A DNA stretch of 20,229 nt from the IMG/VR virus record IMGVR_UViG_3300031951_001516, positions 1 to 20,229 of that record; one strand, written 5' to 3'. The first letter of the stretch is position 1. Every line of letters begins with the position of its first letter. Under the pieces are notes generated by a model. It was not told where the DNA came from. It worked only from the letters and a program-made list of their open reading frames with translations, and ran no database searches. The stretch is from a virus. Both the position numbers and the translations under genes were made by a program. Positions 6,757 through 12,177 of this stretch are shown in pieces.

Positions 6757-6785
6757 AGAGGGCGGGGATAATCTCCCTGCCCTCT
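6757..6785. terminator. Bidirectional terminator
   Basis: AGAGGGC / GCCCTCT stem extended inward by GGGA/TCCC with one mismatch. Pyrimidine-rich TTTCTTTT follows on the plus side and CTCTTTTTT on the minus side. Separates the convergent 6615 and 6804 genes. Confidence 0.8.
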
Positions 6786-6803
6786 TTCTTTTACCGCAAT
6801 AAC

Positions 6804-7064
6804 TTATTTCTTTTTACTAACCGCAGACTTCTTATCTACCTTATTAAAAATCTCATCAACTTCCTGGGCAGATAATTTTCCATCATTGAGGTAAGCTCTA
6901 GATAGACCCTCTACAACAGTAGCAACTCCACCTACACCAGCTACCAAAATAGCTTGCCACAGCTCAATTCCGGCAATAGTTCCGGCTCCAATAACAGATA
7001 AACCAGAGGACATAAATACAGCTAGGATACGAGCTAATATCTTCTTAAATTGTTCTAGGGACAC
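6804..7064 (-). CDS. Holin-like membrane protein
   Basis: 86 aa, GTG start with AAGGAG 5 nt upstream. Two hydrophobic helices (ILAVFMSSGLSVIGAGTIAG and LWQAILVAGVGGVATVVEGL), then a charged helical tail (LSAQEVDEIF) ending KKSAVSKKK. Length, two helices and the basic C-terminus fit phage holins, which open the membrane to let endolysin reach the wall. The endolysin-type genes lie upstream on the same strand, though a plus-strand gene intervenes. No exact family named. Confidence 0.65.
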   Translation of the reverse strand: MSLEQFKKILARILAVFMSSGLSVIGAGTIAGIELWQAILVAGVGGVATVVEGLSRAYLNDGKLSAQEVDEIFNKVDKKSAVSKKK

Positions 7065-7156
7065 TTTTTCTCCTTGGGAAAGGTTGTAACAATTTTACCG
7101 CGTAATAAAAAAGTGATAATTAGGACAAAAAGATAGCTCCGTGTATTTTTATAGTC

Positions 7157-7185
7157 TTGCGTATAGCTAACTAATTTGGTACACT
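7157..7185 (+). promoter_or_regulatory. Promoter for 7239 gene
   Basis: TTGCGT (7157-7162), 17 nt, TACACT (7180-7185). Confidence 0.55.
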
Positions 7186-7238
7186 TACACCAAGAAGCCA
7201 AGCCATAGGGGGCAAGGCAGCCAAAAAAGGGGAATCAA

Positions 7239-7469
7239 ATGGCTCAAATCATTAAAGACGAAGATCTCATTTCAATAATGAACGGCACAAATAAAAACGG
7301 AAAGAAAGTCTTTCTCGCAATTTTCGAGCCTCGCAAAAACTCTTTTCCACAAATGGACGGGCGCTCTATAATCTTCCACGCAAACACAAAGGCAGAGGCA
7401 GAGAACCTAGCCAAAGAATATGGCAGAAGGATTTTAGATAGAAACTTACAGTATCTAGGTGTTGCGTAA
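7239..7469 (+). CDS. Small basic protein, unknown function
   Basis: 76 aa, AAAAAGGGGAATCAA before ATG. Alternating beta-type pattern (KKVFLAIFEPRK, RSIIFHANTKAEAENLAKEYGRRI), reminiscent of a small alpha/beta domain. Net basic. Own promoter and terminator on the strand opposite the lysis genes. This single-gene insertion splits the holin-like gene from the lysozyme and peptidoglycan-binding genes. No family recognised. Confidence 0.75.
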   Translation: MAQIIKDEDLISIMNGTNKNGKKVFLAIFEPRKNSFPQMDGRSIIFHANTKAEAENLAKEYGRRILDRNLQYLGVA

Positions 7470-7497
7470 GCCTTCTATAAACTTTAGAGTTAGAGAG

Positions 7498-7530
7498 AAG
7501 CCCTCCGGAAACGGGGGGCTTTCTTCTTTT
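7498..7530 (+). terminator. GNRA-loop terminator
   Basis: AAGCCCTCCG / CGGGGGGCTT 10-bp stem with GAAA tetraloop, then TTCTTCTTTT. Ends the 7239 gene. Confidence 0.9.
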
Positions 7531-7618
7531 AATTTTTACCTTGATTAAAGTTAGAAACTTAGCTTAACCGCACAACTAAGCGGCGAGCGCAAACCGGGAA
7601 AATAATTTATGAGCTAGA

Positions 7619-8152
7619 TTAGTCTTCCAGCTGCATAGGGGTTCCGGCTAACAGAGCCTCTACAGTTTCTCGGGAAAATACTCCATCAACAGTTAGGCCC
7701 TTATCAGCTTGGAACTTCTTTACAGCTTCCACCGCGTAATCGTCTATCCAACCGGGTCTGCCGTATGAAGCTTCTACATAACCCAGCTCGGTGAGTCGAG
7801 TCTTTACCGCAATAACAGAAGCTGAGTTCCGGCTATTTGCTTTATATACGAGCTTGCTGAGCTTTACAGCTTCACCCGCAAAAGTTGTAACTCCAAGCTC
7901 GGTCCCAGCTGAGGAATTATTTTTATATTTTTTCTGAACTGGAACCGGAGCCGGAGATTCTTCAGGTGTAGGAACTGGAGCTGGCTCCTCTACTACCGGA
8001 GCTGGAGCTGAAACTTCCGGCTGAACCGGAGCTTCTACTACAGATTCTATTTTTTCCTCTACAGTAACTGAGCTAACCTCGTCAATAATAGCTGGAGCTG
8101 GCTCATGGACCGCGTTAGCTATATTATCCTGATTTGGTAGGTTATCACTCAT
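7619..8152 (-). CDS. Peptidoglycan-binding domain protein of the lysis block
   Basis: 177 aa, ATG immediately after the TAA of the lysozyme gene, with the RBS (AAAGGAG) formed by that gene's last codons. Residues 1-75 are acidic and Pro/Ala/Val/Glu-rich (PAPV repeats), probably an extended linker. Residues about 110-172 form a PG_binding_1-type domain (VIAVKTRLTELGY then AVEAVKKFQADKGLTVDGVF and ETVEALL). No signal peptide or catalytic domain. It presumably targets the cell wall and may act with the adjacent lysozyme as a two-chain endolysin. That partnership is inference. Confidence 0.85.
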   Translation of the reverse strand: MSDNLPNQDNIANAVHEPAPAIIDEVSSVTVEEKIESVVEAPVQPEVSAPAPVVEEPAPVPTPEESPAPVPVQKKYKNNSSAGTELGVTTFAGEAVKLSKLVYKANSRNSASVIAVKTRLTELGYVEASYGRPGWIDDYAVEAVKKFQADKGLTVDGVFSRETVEALLAGTPMQLED

Positions 8153-8740
8153 TTATACTCCTTTAGGAAAATCCTTTAGTCTTAGTTTGTAGGCTCCTGA
8201 GCGATATACGCTCCAAGCCTTCCAATTCTTTCCACCATTACTCATATGATACGCGATTCTTGCGTTCCTTATTGGATTGAATAAAGCGCTATTAGAATCT
8301 AAGTCGAACTTATCTCTACGAGATACGCCCGTGCTATCTATCATATTTATTTGGAATATCCCATAAGAATTATCTCCAGTTTTTCTATTGCCATTGTGAG
8401 CAAGGGGTCTGCCATTTGATTCGGCTTTAGAGATAGCCCACGCTATTTTCAAGGAACTGCCCTTGAATCCAGCATAGCGAAGAACCTCAACCAACTCTTT
8501 GTCGGACAACTTATCCGCGTTAGAGAGAACAGATATTCGCTTGGCCGTAATTTTCTTTATTACTGAGCGCTGAGTAGGTTTCATACTAACAGCCTTATGC
8601 TCTATGGTGAACCACTTAGCATTTCTTTGTTTTACTTCTAGTGCTTGCGCCCTTTGGTCGGCAAGGTAAATCGTTGAAGATACAACCATAACAAGGGCAA
8701 GGGTGAATCTTGTAAAAAACTCAACCTTGTTTTTATACAT
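8153..8740 (-). CDS. SLT/lysozyme-like muralytic enzyme with N-terminal anchor
   Basis: 195 aa. Residues 9-27 are a signal-anchor or signal peptide (FTRFTLALVMVVSSTIYLA). After a basic linker comes a lysozyme/transglycosylase-type domain: AWAISKAESNG with the candidate catalytic Glu107, then NSYGIFQINM (about 124-133) and ARIAYHMSNGGKNWKAWSVY. The family cleaves the MurNAc-GlcNAc bond of peptidoglycan. Export through the N-terminal segment would make it independent of, or only timed by, a holin. The RBS AAAGGA is part of a perfect palindrome (8741-8753). Directly coupled to the peptidoglycan-binding gene. Confidence 0.85.
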   Translation of the reverse strand: MYKNKVEFFTRFTLALVMVVSSTIYLADQRAQALEVKQRNAKWFTIEHKAVSMKPTQRSVIKKITAKRISVLSNADKLSDKELVEVLRYAGFKGSSLKIAWAISKAESNGRPLAHNGNRKTGDNSYGIFQINMIDSTGVSRRDKFDLDSNSALFNPIRNARIAYHMSNGGKNWKAWSVYRSGAYKLRLKDFPKGV

Positions 8741-8753
8741 AAAGGAATCCTTT
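8741..8753 (-). promoter_or_regulatory. Palindrome containing the lysozyme RBS
   Basis: AAAGGA-A-TCCTTT ends next to the ATG. The lysozyme gene's Shine-Dalgarno AAAGGA is one arm, so the hairpin could mask the RBS. A 6-bp arm with a 1-nt centre would be strained in RNA, so protein binding or chance are alternatives. Confidence 0.35.
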
Positions 8754-8874
8754 GATAGGGGACAGGGACTTGACTCGTTTGAGCCTTAGGGGTCGCTTGG
8801 CAACCATCTATCTTGGGTGTCTAATTCGTCGTTTGTATTCCGTCTCTACTTCGTGGGGTATAAGGATAGCATCC

Positions 8875-9036
8875 CTAAACCCTCTCTCGGCCAGCCAATA
8901 CTGCTGAGGTGACGGCGCACAGACCAAGGGATACGCTGATCTCCGACAAAGAGAATATAGCGGTCAAAACGGACAAAGCGCCCAAAGCAACCGCAGATAC
9001 GGCGCTCCAGACAAGGTTTTTAGGAATCTGAATCAT
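8875..9036 (-). CDS. Mini membrane protein (third of three)
   Basis: 53 aa; the ATG overlaps the end of the 9020 gene by 17 nt in another frame, with AAGGAG as RBS. Mostly hydrophobic with two possible helices (SAVSAVALGALSVLTAIFSL and ISVSLGLCAVTSAVLAG) and a basic end (RERV). A holin/antiholin-like or envelope role is possible given the lysozyme downstream. No family recognised. Confidence 0.65.
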   Translation of the reverse strand: MIQIPKNLVWSAVSAVALGALSVLTAIFSLSEISVSLGLCAVTSAVLAGRERV

Positions 9037-9166
9037 CGAATAACTCCTTGAAATAGAGATTTTCCTTTGCTAGAACATAGCAACGGCGGAAAAGAAATGC
9101 GCTCATAGAAAGTGACGCAAAAAGTGCCAAAATAATCGCGAAAATATCGCCATTACCTAAATACAT
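9020..9166 (-). CDS. Mini membrane protein (second of three)
   Basis: 48 aa; the AGGAGGG RBS lies within the last codons of the preceding gene. One TM helix (IFAIILALFASLSMSAFLF) followed by RRC and an acidic cytoplasmic tail (ELFDDSDS), so probably N-out/C-in. Co-transcribed with its two neighbours from the promoter at 9355. Function unknown. Confidence 0.7.
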   Translation of the reverse strand: MYLGNGDIFAIILALFASLSMSAFLFRRCYVLAKENLYFKELFDDSDS

Positions 9167-9168
9167 AT

Positions 9169-9324
9169 CTAGCCCTCCTTCGAGATAGAGCAACGATCTA
9201 CCTGACCGCGTAGGTCACAGTCTACCCACTTCCCGTGAAAAAAGACATTTATCCCTAGGGCGATTCCTATAACGGCGAGCGCGAGAACTACTTTACCCCT
9301 GCGTGTAAGTGTCAAACCTTCCAT
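9169..9324 (-). CDS. Mini membrane protein (first of three)
   Basis: 51 aa, AAAGGGG 7 nt before ATG 9324. A competing ATG 5 nt upstream gives only 5 codons. Basic LTRRGK precedes a TM helix (VVLALAVIGIALGINVFF), then a short external tail with two Cys (DCDLRGQVDRC), so probably N-in. This layout is common for small actinobacterial and phage membrane proteins of unknown role. It carries one of the CGGCGAGCGC copies. Confidence 0.7.
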   Translation of the reverse strand: MEGLTLTRRGKVVLALAVIGIALGINVFFHGKWVDCDLRGQVDRCSISKEG

Positions 9325-9354
9325 TTCATAACCCCTTTCTAGGTTGTTAGGATA

Positions 9355-9383
9355 ATTGTATCAAATCTAAACTCTAAAGTCAA
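9355..9383 (-). promoter_or_regulatory. Promoter for the three mini membrane genes
   Basis: TTGACT (9383-9378), 17 nt, TACAAT (9360-9355) on the minus strand. The -35 sits inside the inverted repeat 9370-9394. Confidence 0.8.
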
Positions 9384-9394
9384 ACTTTAGAGTT
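9370..9394. repeat. Perfect inverted repeat over the -35 element
   Basis: AACTCTAAAG-TCAAA-CTTTAGAGTT: 10-bp arms, 5-nt centre. It covers the -35 of the 9355 promoter and the stop of the 9393 gene. It could be a repressor operator or the upstream gene's transcription-end hairpin. A 15-nt half copy (AAACTTTAGAGTTAG) recurs at 7479-7493. Confidence 0.75.
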
Positions 9395-9542
9395 AGGCAG
9401 AATACTTTTTTCTTCTCGCTTGCGCGTTGAGATATGAGTAAGAACTTTTCCTAGAGGTAGAACTACGATACCTTTTAGGCTTGCCAATTCTCTTGACTCT
9501 CTTGTAAGTACCATATATGGCGCTATCAGGTAGTCCCCACAT
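9393..9542 (-). CDS. Small highly basic protein
   Basis: 49 aa, AAAGGGGATAAAAA before ATG. Very rich in Lys/Arg/Ser/Tyr (YKRVKRIGKPKRYRSSTSRK, QARRKKYSA) with almost no acidic residue, so probably nucleic-acid binding. Own promoter at 9572. Its stop overlaps the inverted repeat 9370-9394. Function unknown. Confidence 0.7.
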   Translation of the reverse strand: MWGLPDSAIYGTYKRVKRIGKPKRYRSSTSRKSSYSYLNAQARRKKYSA

Positions 9543-9571
9543 TTTTTATCCCCTTTCCTTTTCTTGATATA

Positions 9572-9600
9572 AGGATACAGGATAAGTCAGGGTAAGTCAA
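9572..9600 (-). promoter_or_regulatory. Promoter for 9393 gene
   Basis: TTGACT (9600-9595), 17 nt, TATCCT (9577-9572), minus strand. The TCCGGA array begins 28 bp upstream. Confidence 0.75.
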
Positions 9601-9628
9601 GAATAAAAGAAAAAATTTTATATTTAGT

Positions 9629-9670
9629 TCCGGACTCATGTCCGGATTTAGCTCCGGATTCAGCTCCGGA
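9629..9670. repeat. Four TCCGGA palindromes at exact 12-bp spacing
   Basis: TCCGGA at 9629, 9641, 9653 and 9665, each followed or preceded by A/T-rich AGYT-type spacers. It lies 3' of the 9674 gene and upstream of the minus promoter at 9572. It could act as tandem binding sites, or as hairpins ending 9674 transcription because TTTTTT follows on the minus strand. Confidence 0.8.
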
Positions 9671-9673
9671 TTT

Positions 9674-9886
9674 TTACCAACCAAACCGCGATTCATTCGG
9701 AACCTCGGTTATTTTTAGGGTCTCCCCCCTATGACCGCAGCGGTCACAAAAAAAGTAAATAGAGACAGGCTTATCATCCCGTAGCCAAACCATCCAGCGA
9801 CTTAGCTTTCCGCAACCCTCGCAAGGGATTTGGATATAATGATCGCTAATACCGATAACCTTATGATTTCCGAAAGTGTAAGACAT
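9674..9886 (-). CDS. Zinc-ribbon protein (CEGC...CDRC)
   Basis: 70 aa, TTGGGGGAAAT before ATG. CEGCG (residues 22-26) and CDRCG (47-51) form a four-Cys zinc ribbon on a beta framework (HYIQIPCEGC, SRWMVWLRDD, SIYFFCDRC). Promoter at 9910. Resembles the many zinc-ribbon proteins of actinophages; role unknown, possibly nucleic-acid binding. Confidence 0.8.
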   Translation of the reverse strand: MSYTFGNHKVIGISDHYIQIPCEGCGKLSRWMVWLRDDKPVSIYFFCDRCGHRGETLKITEVPNESRFGW

Positions 9887-9909
9887 ATTTCCCCCAATTT
9901 CTTAGTGTA

Positions 9910-9938
9910 ACTATACAATAAAATTATTTAGAAGTCAA
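9910..9938 (-). promoter_or_regulatory. Promoter for 9674 gene
   Basis: TTGACT (9938-9933), 17 nt, TATAGT (9915-9910), minus strand. A TCCGGA (9939-9944) abuts the -35. Confidence 0.8.
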
Positions 9939-9956
9939 TCCGGAGATAGCTCCGGA
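9939..9956. repeat. TCCGGA pair, 12-bp spacing
   Basis: TCCGGA at 9939 and 9951, immediately upstream of the minus-strand -35 element. Confidence 0.7.
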
Positions 9957-9965
9957 GCTAGAGGA

Positions 9966-10109
9966 TTAGTAATCGTCCCCGTAGTACCCGTAATCTTCGT
10001 CGGTACCCCAACCAATACTTACGAGGGTGTCGGCGTCAGCTTCGACGTCGCTCATGTCGTACTCAGCTTCGTACTCTTCATCTACTTCTACTACGTCTTC
10101 GTTCATCAT
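9966..10109 (-). CDS. Extremely acidic small protein, leaderless mRNA
   Basis: 47 aa with 18 Asp/Glu, six Tyr and no Lys or Arg. Acid runs (EVDEEYEAEYD, TDEDYGYYGDDY) surround a short hydrophobic centre. The -10 TAATCT ends 6 nt before the first ATG, so transcription should start at or beside the start codon. No ribosome-binding site exists. A second ATG follows at once (MMNED). Composition and size would suit a DNA-mimic or protein-blocking factor (compare Ocr-type anti-restriction), but there is no sequence proof. Confidence 0.75.
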   Translation of the reverse strand: MMNEDVVEVDEEYEAEYDMSDVEADADTLVSIGWGTDEDYGYYGDDY

Positions 10110-10115
10110 GGGTAA

Positions 10116-10144
10116 AGATTAGCATAAGTAAAAATAAAAGTCAA
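10116..10144 (-). promoter_or_regulatory. Promoter for 9966 gene (leaderless)
   Basis: TTGACT (10144-10139), 17 nt, TAATCT (10121-10116), then 6 nt to ATG 10109. Confidence 0.8.
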
Positions 10145-10173
10145 GTAGTAATCTCTCTCCGCGTGTCTATAAA

Positions 10174-10191
10174 TCCGGAGATGGTTCCGGA
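10174..10191. repeat. TCCGGA pair, 12-bp spacing
   Basis: TCCGGA at 10174 and 10186, beginning 29 bp upstream of the minus -35 at 10144. Confidence 0.7.
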
Positions 10192-10207
10192 ACAGATATT
10201 ATAAAAA

Positions 10208-10241
10208 AAGAAACCCTGCCAGAGGGGAAACTGGCAGGGAA
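10208..10241 (-). terminator. Intrinsic terminator for 10253 gene
   Basis: CCCTGCCAG / CTGGCAGGG 9-bp stem, 8-nt loop. Minus-strand run TTTCTTTTTTT follows; the plus side also has TATTTTTT, so it may work both ways. Confidence 0.9.
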
Positions 10242-10252
10242 TTATATTTTTT

Positions 10253-10525
10253 CTAGTCTTCCAGGTAATCAAGCCAAGGGTCTAAGTGATGATTTTCGAT
10301 AATAGCCCAGGCAGGGGCTTTACTATTACCGCGATAACTTATCCCTTCAGGTAACTCGATAAGCCTACCTGAGTCCATCTCGTTATACGCTTTGATGGCT
10401 TCGATACATGGTGTGACCATGCTCGTAGGTACAGGCGGATAATGATTACCGCGTAGGTGATAACTGATAGCAACCTCTAGGCTTACTCCTGATGAGGCTA
10501 ATTCTTCCGCAACTATTCTTCCCAT
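10253..10525 (-). CDS. Conserved actinophage-type protein, unknown function
   Basis: 90 aa, GGAAGGTG 9 nt before ATG. The AISYHLRGNHYPPVP / CIEAIKAYNEMD pattern is familiar from hypothetical proteins of actinobacteriophages. Mixed alpha/beta. Second gene of a two-gene unit with the zinc-ribbon peptide 10541, sharing the promoter at 10702 and ending at the 10208 terminator. No function known to me. Confidence 0.8.
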   Translation of the reverse strand: MGRIVAEELASSGVSLEVAISYHLRGNHYPPVPTSMVTPCIEAIKAYNEMDSGRLIELPEGISYRGNSKAPAWAIIENHHLDPWLDYLED

Positions 10526-10540
10526 GTACTTACACCTTCC

Positions 10541-10678
10541 TTAGTGTGATTCTTCGTAACATTGACCAAAACACTCGCAACAATAAAGAGTTGTCGCAAG
10601 ATAAAAAGAGTTAGCGACTACTTCATGCTTCGCTTCCTGCTCGAAACATGATGAGCAAAAGTCCCCTATTCCTAACAT
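10541..10678 (-). CDS. Cys-rich zinc-ribbon peptide
   Basis: 45 aa, AAAGGGAG before ATG. CSSC (8-11), CCEC (33-36) and a further Cys at 40 allow one zinc ribbon with spare thiols. It ends just before the RBS of the 10253 gene, so the two are co-expressed. Function unknown. Confidence 0.7.
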   Translation of the reverse strand: MLGIGDFCSSCFEQEAKHEVVANSFYLATTLYCCECFGQCYEESH

Positions 10679-10701
10679 TGGTACTCCCTTTCTTTGACCC
10701 A

Positions 10702-10730
10702 ACGATACACTAAATCAAATCATAAGTCAA
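10702..10730 (-). promoter_or_regulatory. Promoter for 10541-10253 unit
   Basis: TTGACT (10730-10725), 17 nt, TATCGT (10707-10702), minus strand. Confidence 0.75.
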
Positions 10731-10776
10731 ACATTGACCGCATATATCTATGTCCTAAATGTCCGGATTTGAATGA

Positions 10777-10790
10777 TGACCGAAATGACT
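10777..10790 (+). promoter_or_regulatory. TGAC-TGAC box
   Basis: TGACCGAAATGACT ends 21 nt before the -35 at 10812, about one helical turn further than in the other cases. A lone TCCGGA (10762-10767) precedes it. Confidence 0.5.
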
Positions 10791-10811
10791 AAAAATACTT
10801 TCCCTTACGCT

Positions 10812-10840
10812 TTGACTTAGATATAGAGATAGGGTAGTAT
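10812..10840 (+). promoter_or_regulatory. Promoter for 10870 gene
   Basis: TTGACT (10812-10817), 17 nt, TAGTAT (10835-10840). Confidence 0.8.
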
Positions 10841-10869
10841 TTCTCTTACACCTAGGGAAAGGGGGGAAT

Positions 10870-11112
10870 ATGAACCGCAGGTGGATTCTCGTCAAGGAAA
10901 GCGACGGACAACGCGGAATTGACGGCAAGAAAAAAATCTACGAAATTGTTCTTGAGGACAACATGGTAGAAATTCTTTGGGGTATGTTCGAGAAGGGCAG
11001 TAAGCAAACTGACCGCAAATACTTCTCTAACAGCCAAAAGGCTATGTCCTTTGCCTACGATAAGTATTGGGCAAAAATCGGCAAGGGCTACGAACTCGTA
11101 GTTAGCGCCTAA
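10870..11112 (+). CDS. WGR-like domain protein
   Basis: 80 aa, GAAAGGGGGGAAT before ATG. The whole chain fits a stand-alone WGR-type domain: W5 strand start, KIYEIVLED (22-30), the WG motif at 37-38 (WGM instead of WGR), EKGSKQ turn, KYFSNSQKAMSFAYDKYWAKIGKGYE with the closing GY (73-74). WGR domains bind DNA ends and occur in PARPs and in some bacterial and phage proteins. The missing Arg of WGR is a caveat. Single-gene unit with terminator at 11128. Assignment is by motif memory. Confidence 0.6.
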   Translation: MNRRWILVKESDGQRGIDGKKKIYEIVLEDNMVEILWGMFEKGSKQTDRKYFSNSQKAMSFAYDKYWAKIGKGYELVVSA

Positions 11113-11127
11113 AAGATTTACCAAATG

Positions 11128-11155
11128 ACCTCACCTCGAAAGGGGTGGGGTTGTT
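11128..11155 (+). terminator. GNRA-loop terminator fused to next promoter
   Basis: ACCTCACCTC / GGGGTGGGGT 10-bp stem (two T-G wobbles), GAAA tetraloop, then TGTTT leading straight into the -35 at 11155. Confidence 0.75.
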
Positions 11156-11183
11156 TGACTTCGCAAATGTAATTTGGTAGGAT
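11155..11183 (+). promoter_or_regulatory. Promoter for 11207 gene
   Basis: TTGACT (11155-11160), 17 nt, TAGGAT (11178-11183). Confidence 0.75.
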
Positions 11184-11206
11184 AGAGATATAAAGAAAGG
11201 GGAGAA

Positions 11207-11299
11207 ATGATTATTTACATCTCTTGCTGGAAATGCGGCGAGCGCATGGCAGTACAAGAAAAAAATTATTCACATGGAATCGTGTGCGGAAATTGCTAA
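11207..11299 (+). CDS. 30-residue zinc-ribbon peptide
   Basis: 30 aa, AAAGAAAGGGGAGAA before ATG. CWKCG (7-11) and CGNC at the very C-terminus make a minimal treble-clef or ribbon. A dedicated promoter and a perfect RBS support translation despite the size. It ends 1 nt from the convergent stop of the proteasome-like gene. Function unknown. Confidence 0.65.
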   Translation: MIIYISCWKCGERMAVQEKNYSHGIVCGNC

Positions 11300-11300
11300 A

Positions 11301-11873
11301 TTATTTTACAGACTGAACAGTAATAAAAAACGGCGCACCTGTTCCAGTATCTAACTTAGAAGAAATTGTTAGAGCCTGTTTGACCGCAGCCTTTACTTTG
11401 AGTTGAGTATATGTCTTACCATCAAGAGTGGCATAAAGAGAACCTAAAGCAAAAGAAGAACCAGAACCTATTGCGTAAATACCAGAATCATCATGACACC
11501 AAGCATAATCTTCACCAATTTCATATACCCTGCCATGAACCACTACAAGGATATTCGATTCATGTTCTCCATCTTTTCCATAAGAAGATTCCTCAAAACA
11601 ATTTTTCAACTCTGAAAGAAACTGAGTTGCCATAAACTTATCTAACCGCGCTCCTTTAAGATTTCCTGGAGCTGGGGGTTTGAAAACATGGGAAAGAATA
11701 TTTATAGCTCGCATATCACCAGCTGCTCCAAGAAGATATGCGCCATTCTGAAACATCTTTGGAGATTCTTTGGTTAGCGTATAGATTCTACTTCCAGCTC
11801 CATCATCAACAACTCTGGAATCGTAACCAACAACAGCCCAGTTAGGACCTTGAACTCCAATAATTGTTGTCAT
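11301..11873 (-). CDS. Proteasome/HslV-like N-terminal nucleophile hydrolase
   Basis: 190 aa. Removing Met1 exposes TTIIGVQG, the classic start of proteasome beta/HslV chains, so Thr2 is the likely nucleophile. D18 matches proteasome Asp17. The catalytic Lys is less certain: K35 or K39 in TKESPKMF. NGAYLLGAAGD (43-53) and YAIGSGSSFALGSLYA (133-148) match the conserved core and the GSG substrate motif. Length fits a single Ntn domain. Such proteins form ring peptidases with an unfoldase; here the partner would have to be a host or distant phage protein. Overlaps the upstream gene by ATGA. Confidence 0.8.
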   Translation of the reverse strand: MTTIIGVQGPNWAVVGYDSRVVDDGAGSRIYTLTKESPKMFQNGAYLLGAAGDMRAINILSHVFKPPAPGNLKGARLDKFMATQFLSELKNCFEESSYGKDGEHESNILVVVHGRVYEIGEDYAWCHDDSGIYAIGSGSSFALGSLYATLDGKTYTQLKVKAAVKQALTISSKLDTGTGAPFFITVQSVK

Positions 11874-12124
11874 TCATCACCAGAGTTCCAGAGAACATCT
11901 CTTAACCGCGCATCATATTTATCCCCAGAATAAGAATTATGCGAAGAAACATCTTCATCATTTATCAACTTATCTAAAGAGAGAACCGCAGTACAGTCTG
12001 GCTCATCAAACATGATGACGAGCTTAGTATCTCCATCATTAGGGTCATCAACTATTGCAGCATAGAAAGGGCTAGCGCCCCCATTATGGTGATAAAACTT
12101 TTCCACTACTTTGAGATAATTCAT
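11870..12124 (-). CDS. Small acidic protein coupled to the proteasome-like gene
   Basis: 84 aa, stop/start overlap ATGA with the 11301 gene, so the two may act together (inhibitor, adaptor or pro-factor are guesses). Acidic (DDPNDGDTKLVIMFDEPD, LINDEDVSS). The start has no purine RBS. TATTCT, a possible -10, ends 7 nt before ATG inside the tail of the terminator hairpin 12138-12154, so the mRNA may be leaderless or attenuated. No family recognised. Confidence 0.7.
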   Translation of the reverse strand: MNYLKVVEKFYHHNGGASPFYAAIVDDPNDGDTKLVIMFDEPDCTAVLSLDKLINDEDVSSHNSYSGDKYDARLRDVLWNSGDE

Positions 12125-12129
12125 GGGGA

Positions 12130-12154
12130 AAAGAATACCCCCGCAGAGCGGGGG
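12130..12154 (-). terminator. Terminator/attenuator between 12178 and 11870 genes
   Basis: CCCCCGC / GCGGGGG stem with a 3-nt loop. The minus-strand tail is TATTCTTTT, reaching almost to ATG 12124; the plus side reads TTATTTTTT. Placement just before a start codon is unusual. Confidence 0.75.
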
Positions 12155-12177
12155 TTATTTTTTAGACACAGTTTGGC

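Noticed and set aside
7921-8060. CCGGAGC-rich repeats as a possible CRISPR or repeat array
   Set aside because: They are codons of the Pro/Ala/Glu/Val-rich linker of the peptidoglycan-binding protein, irregular in spacing.
10852-11124. 90-residue minus-strand frame opposite the WGR-like gene
   Set aside because: The plus frame has promoter, RBS, terminator and a recognisable motif; the minus frame has none.
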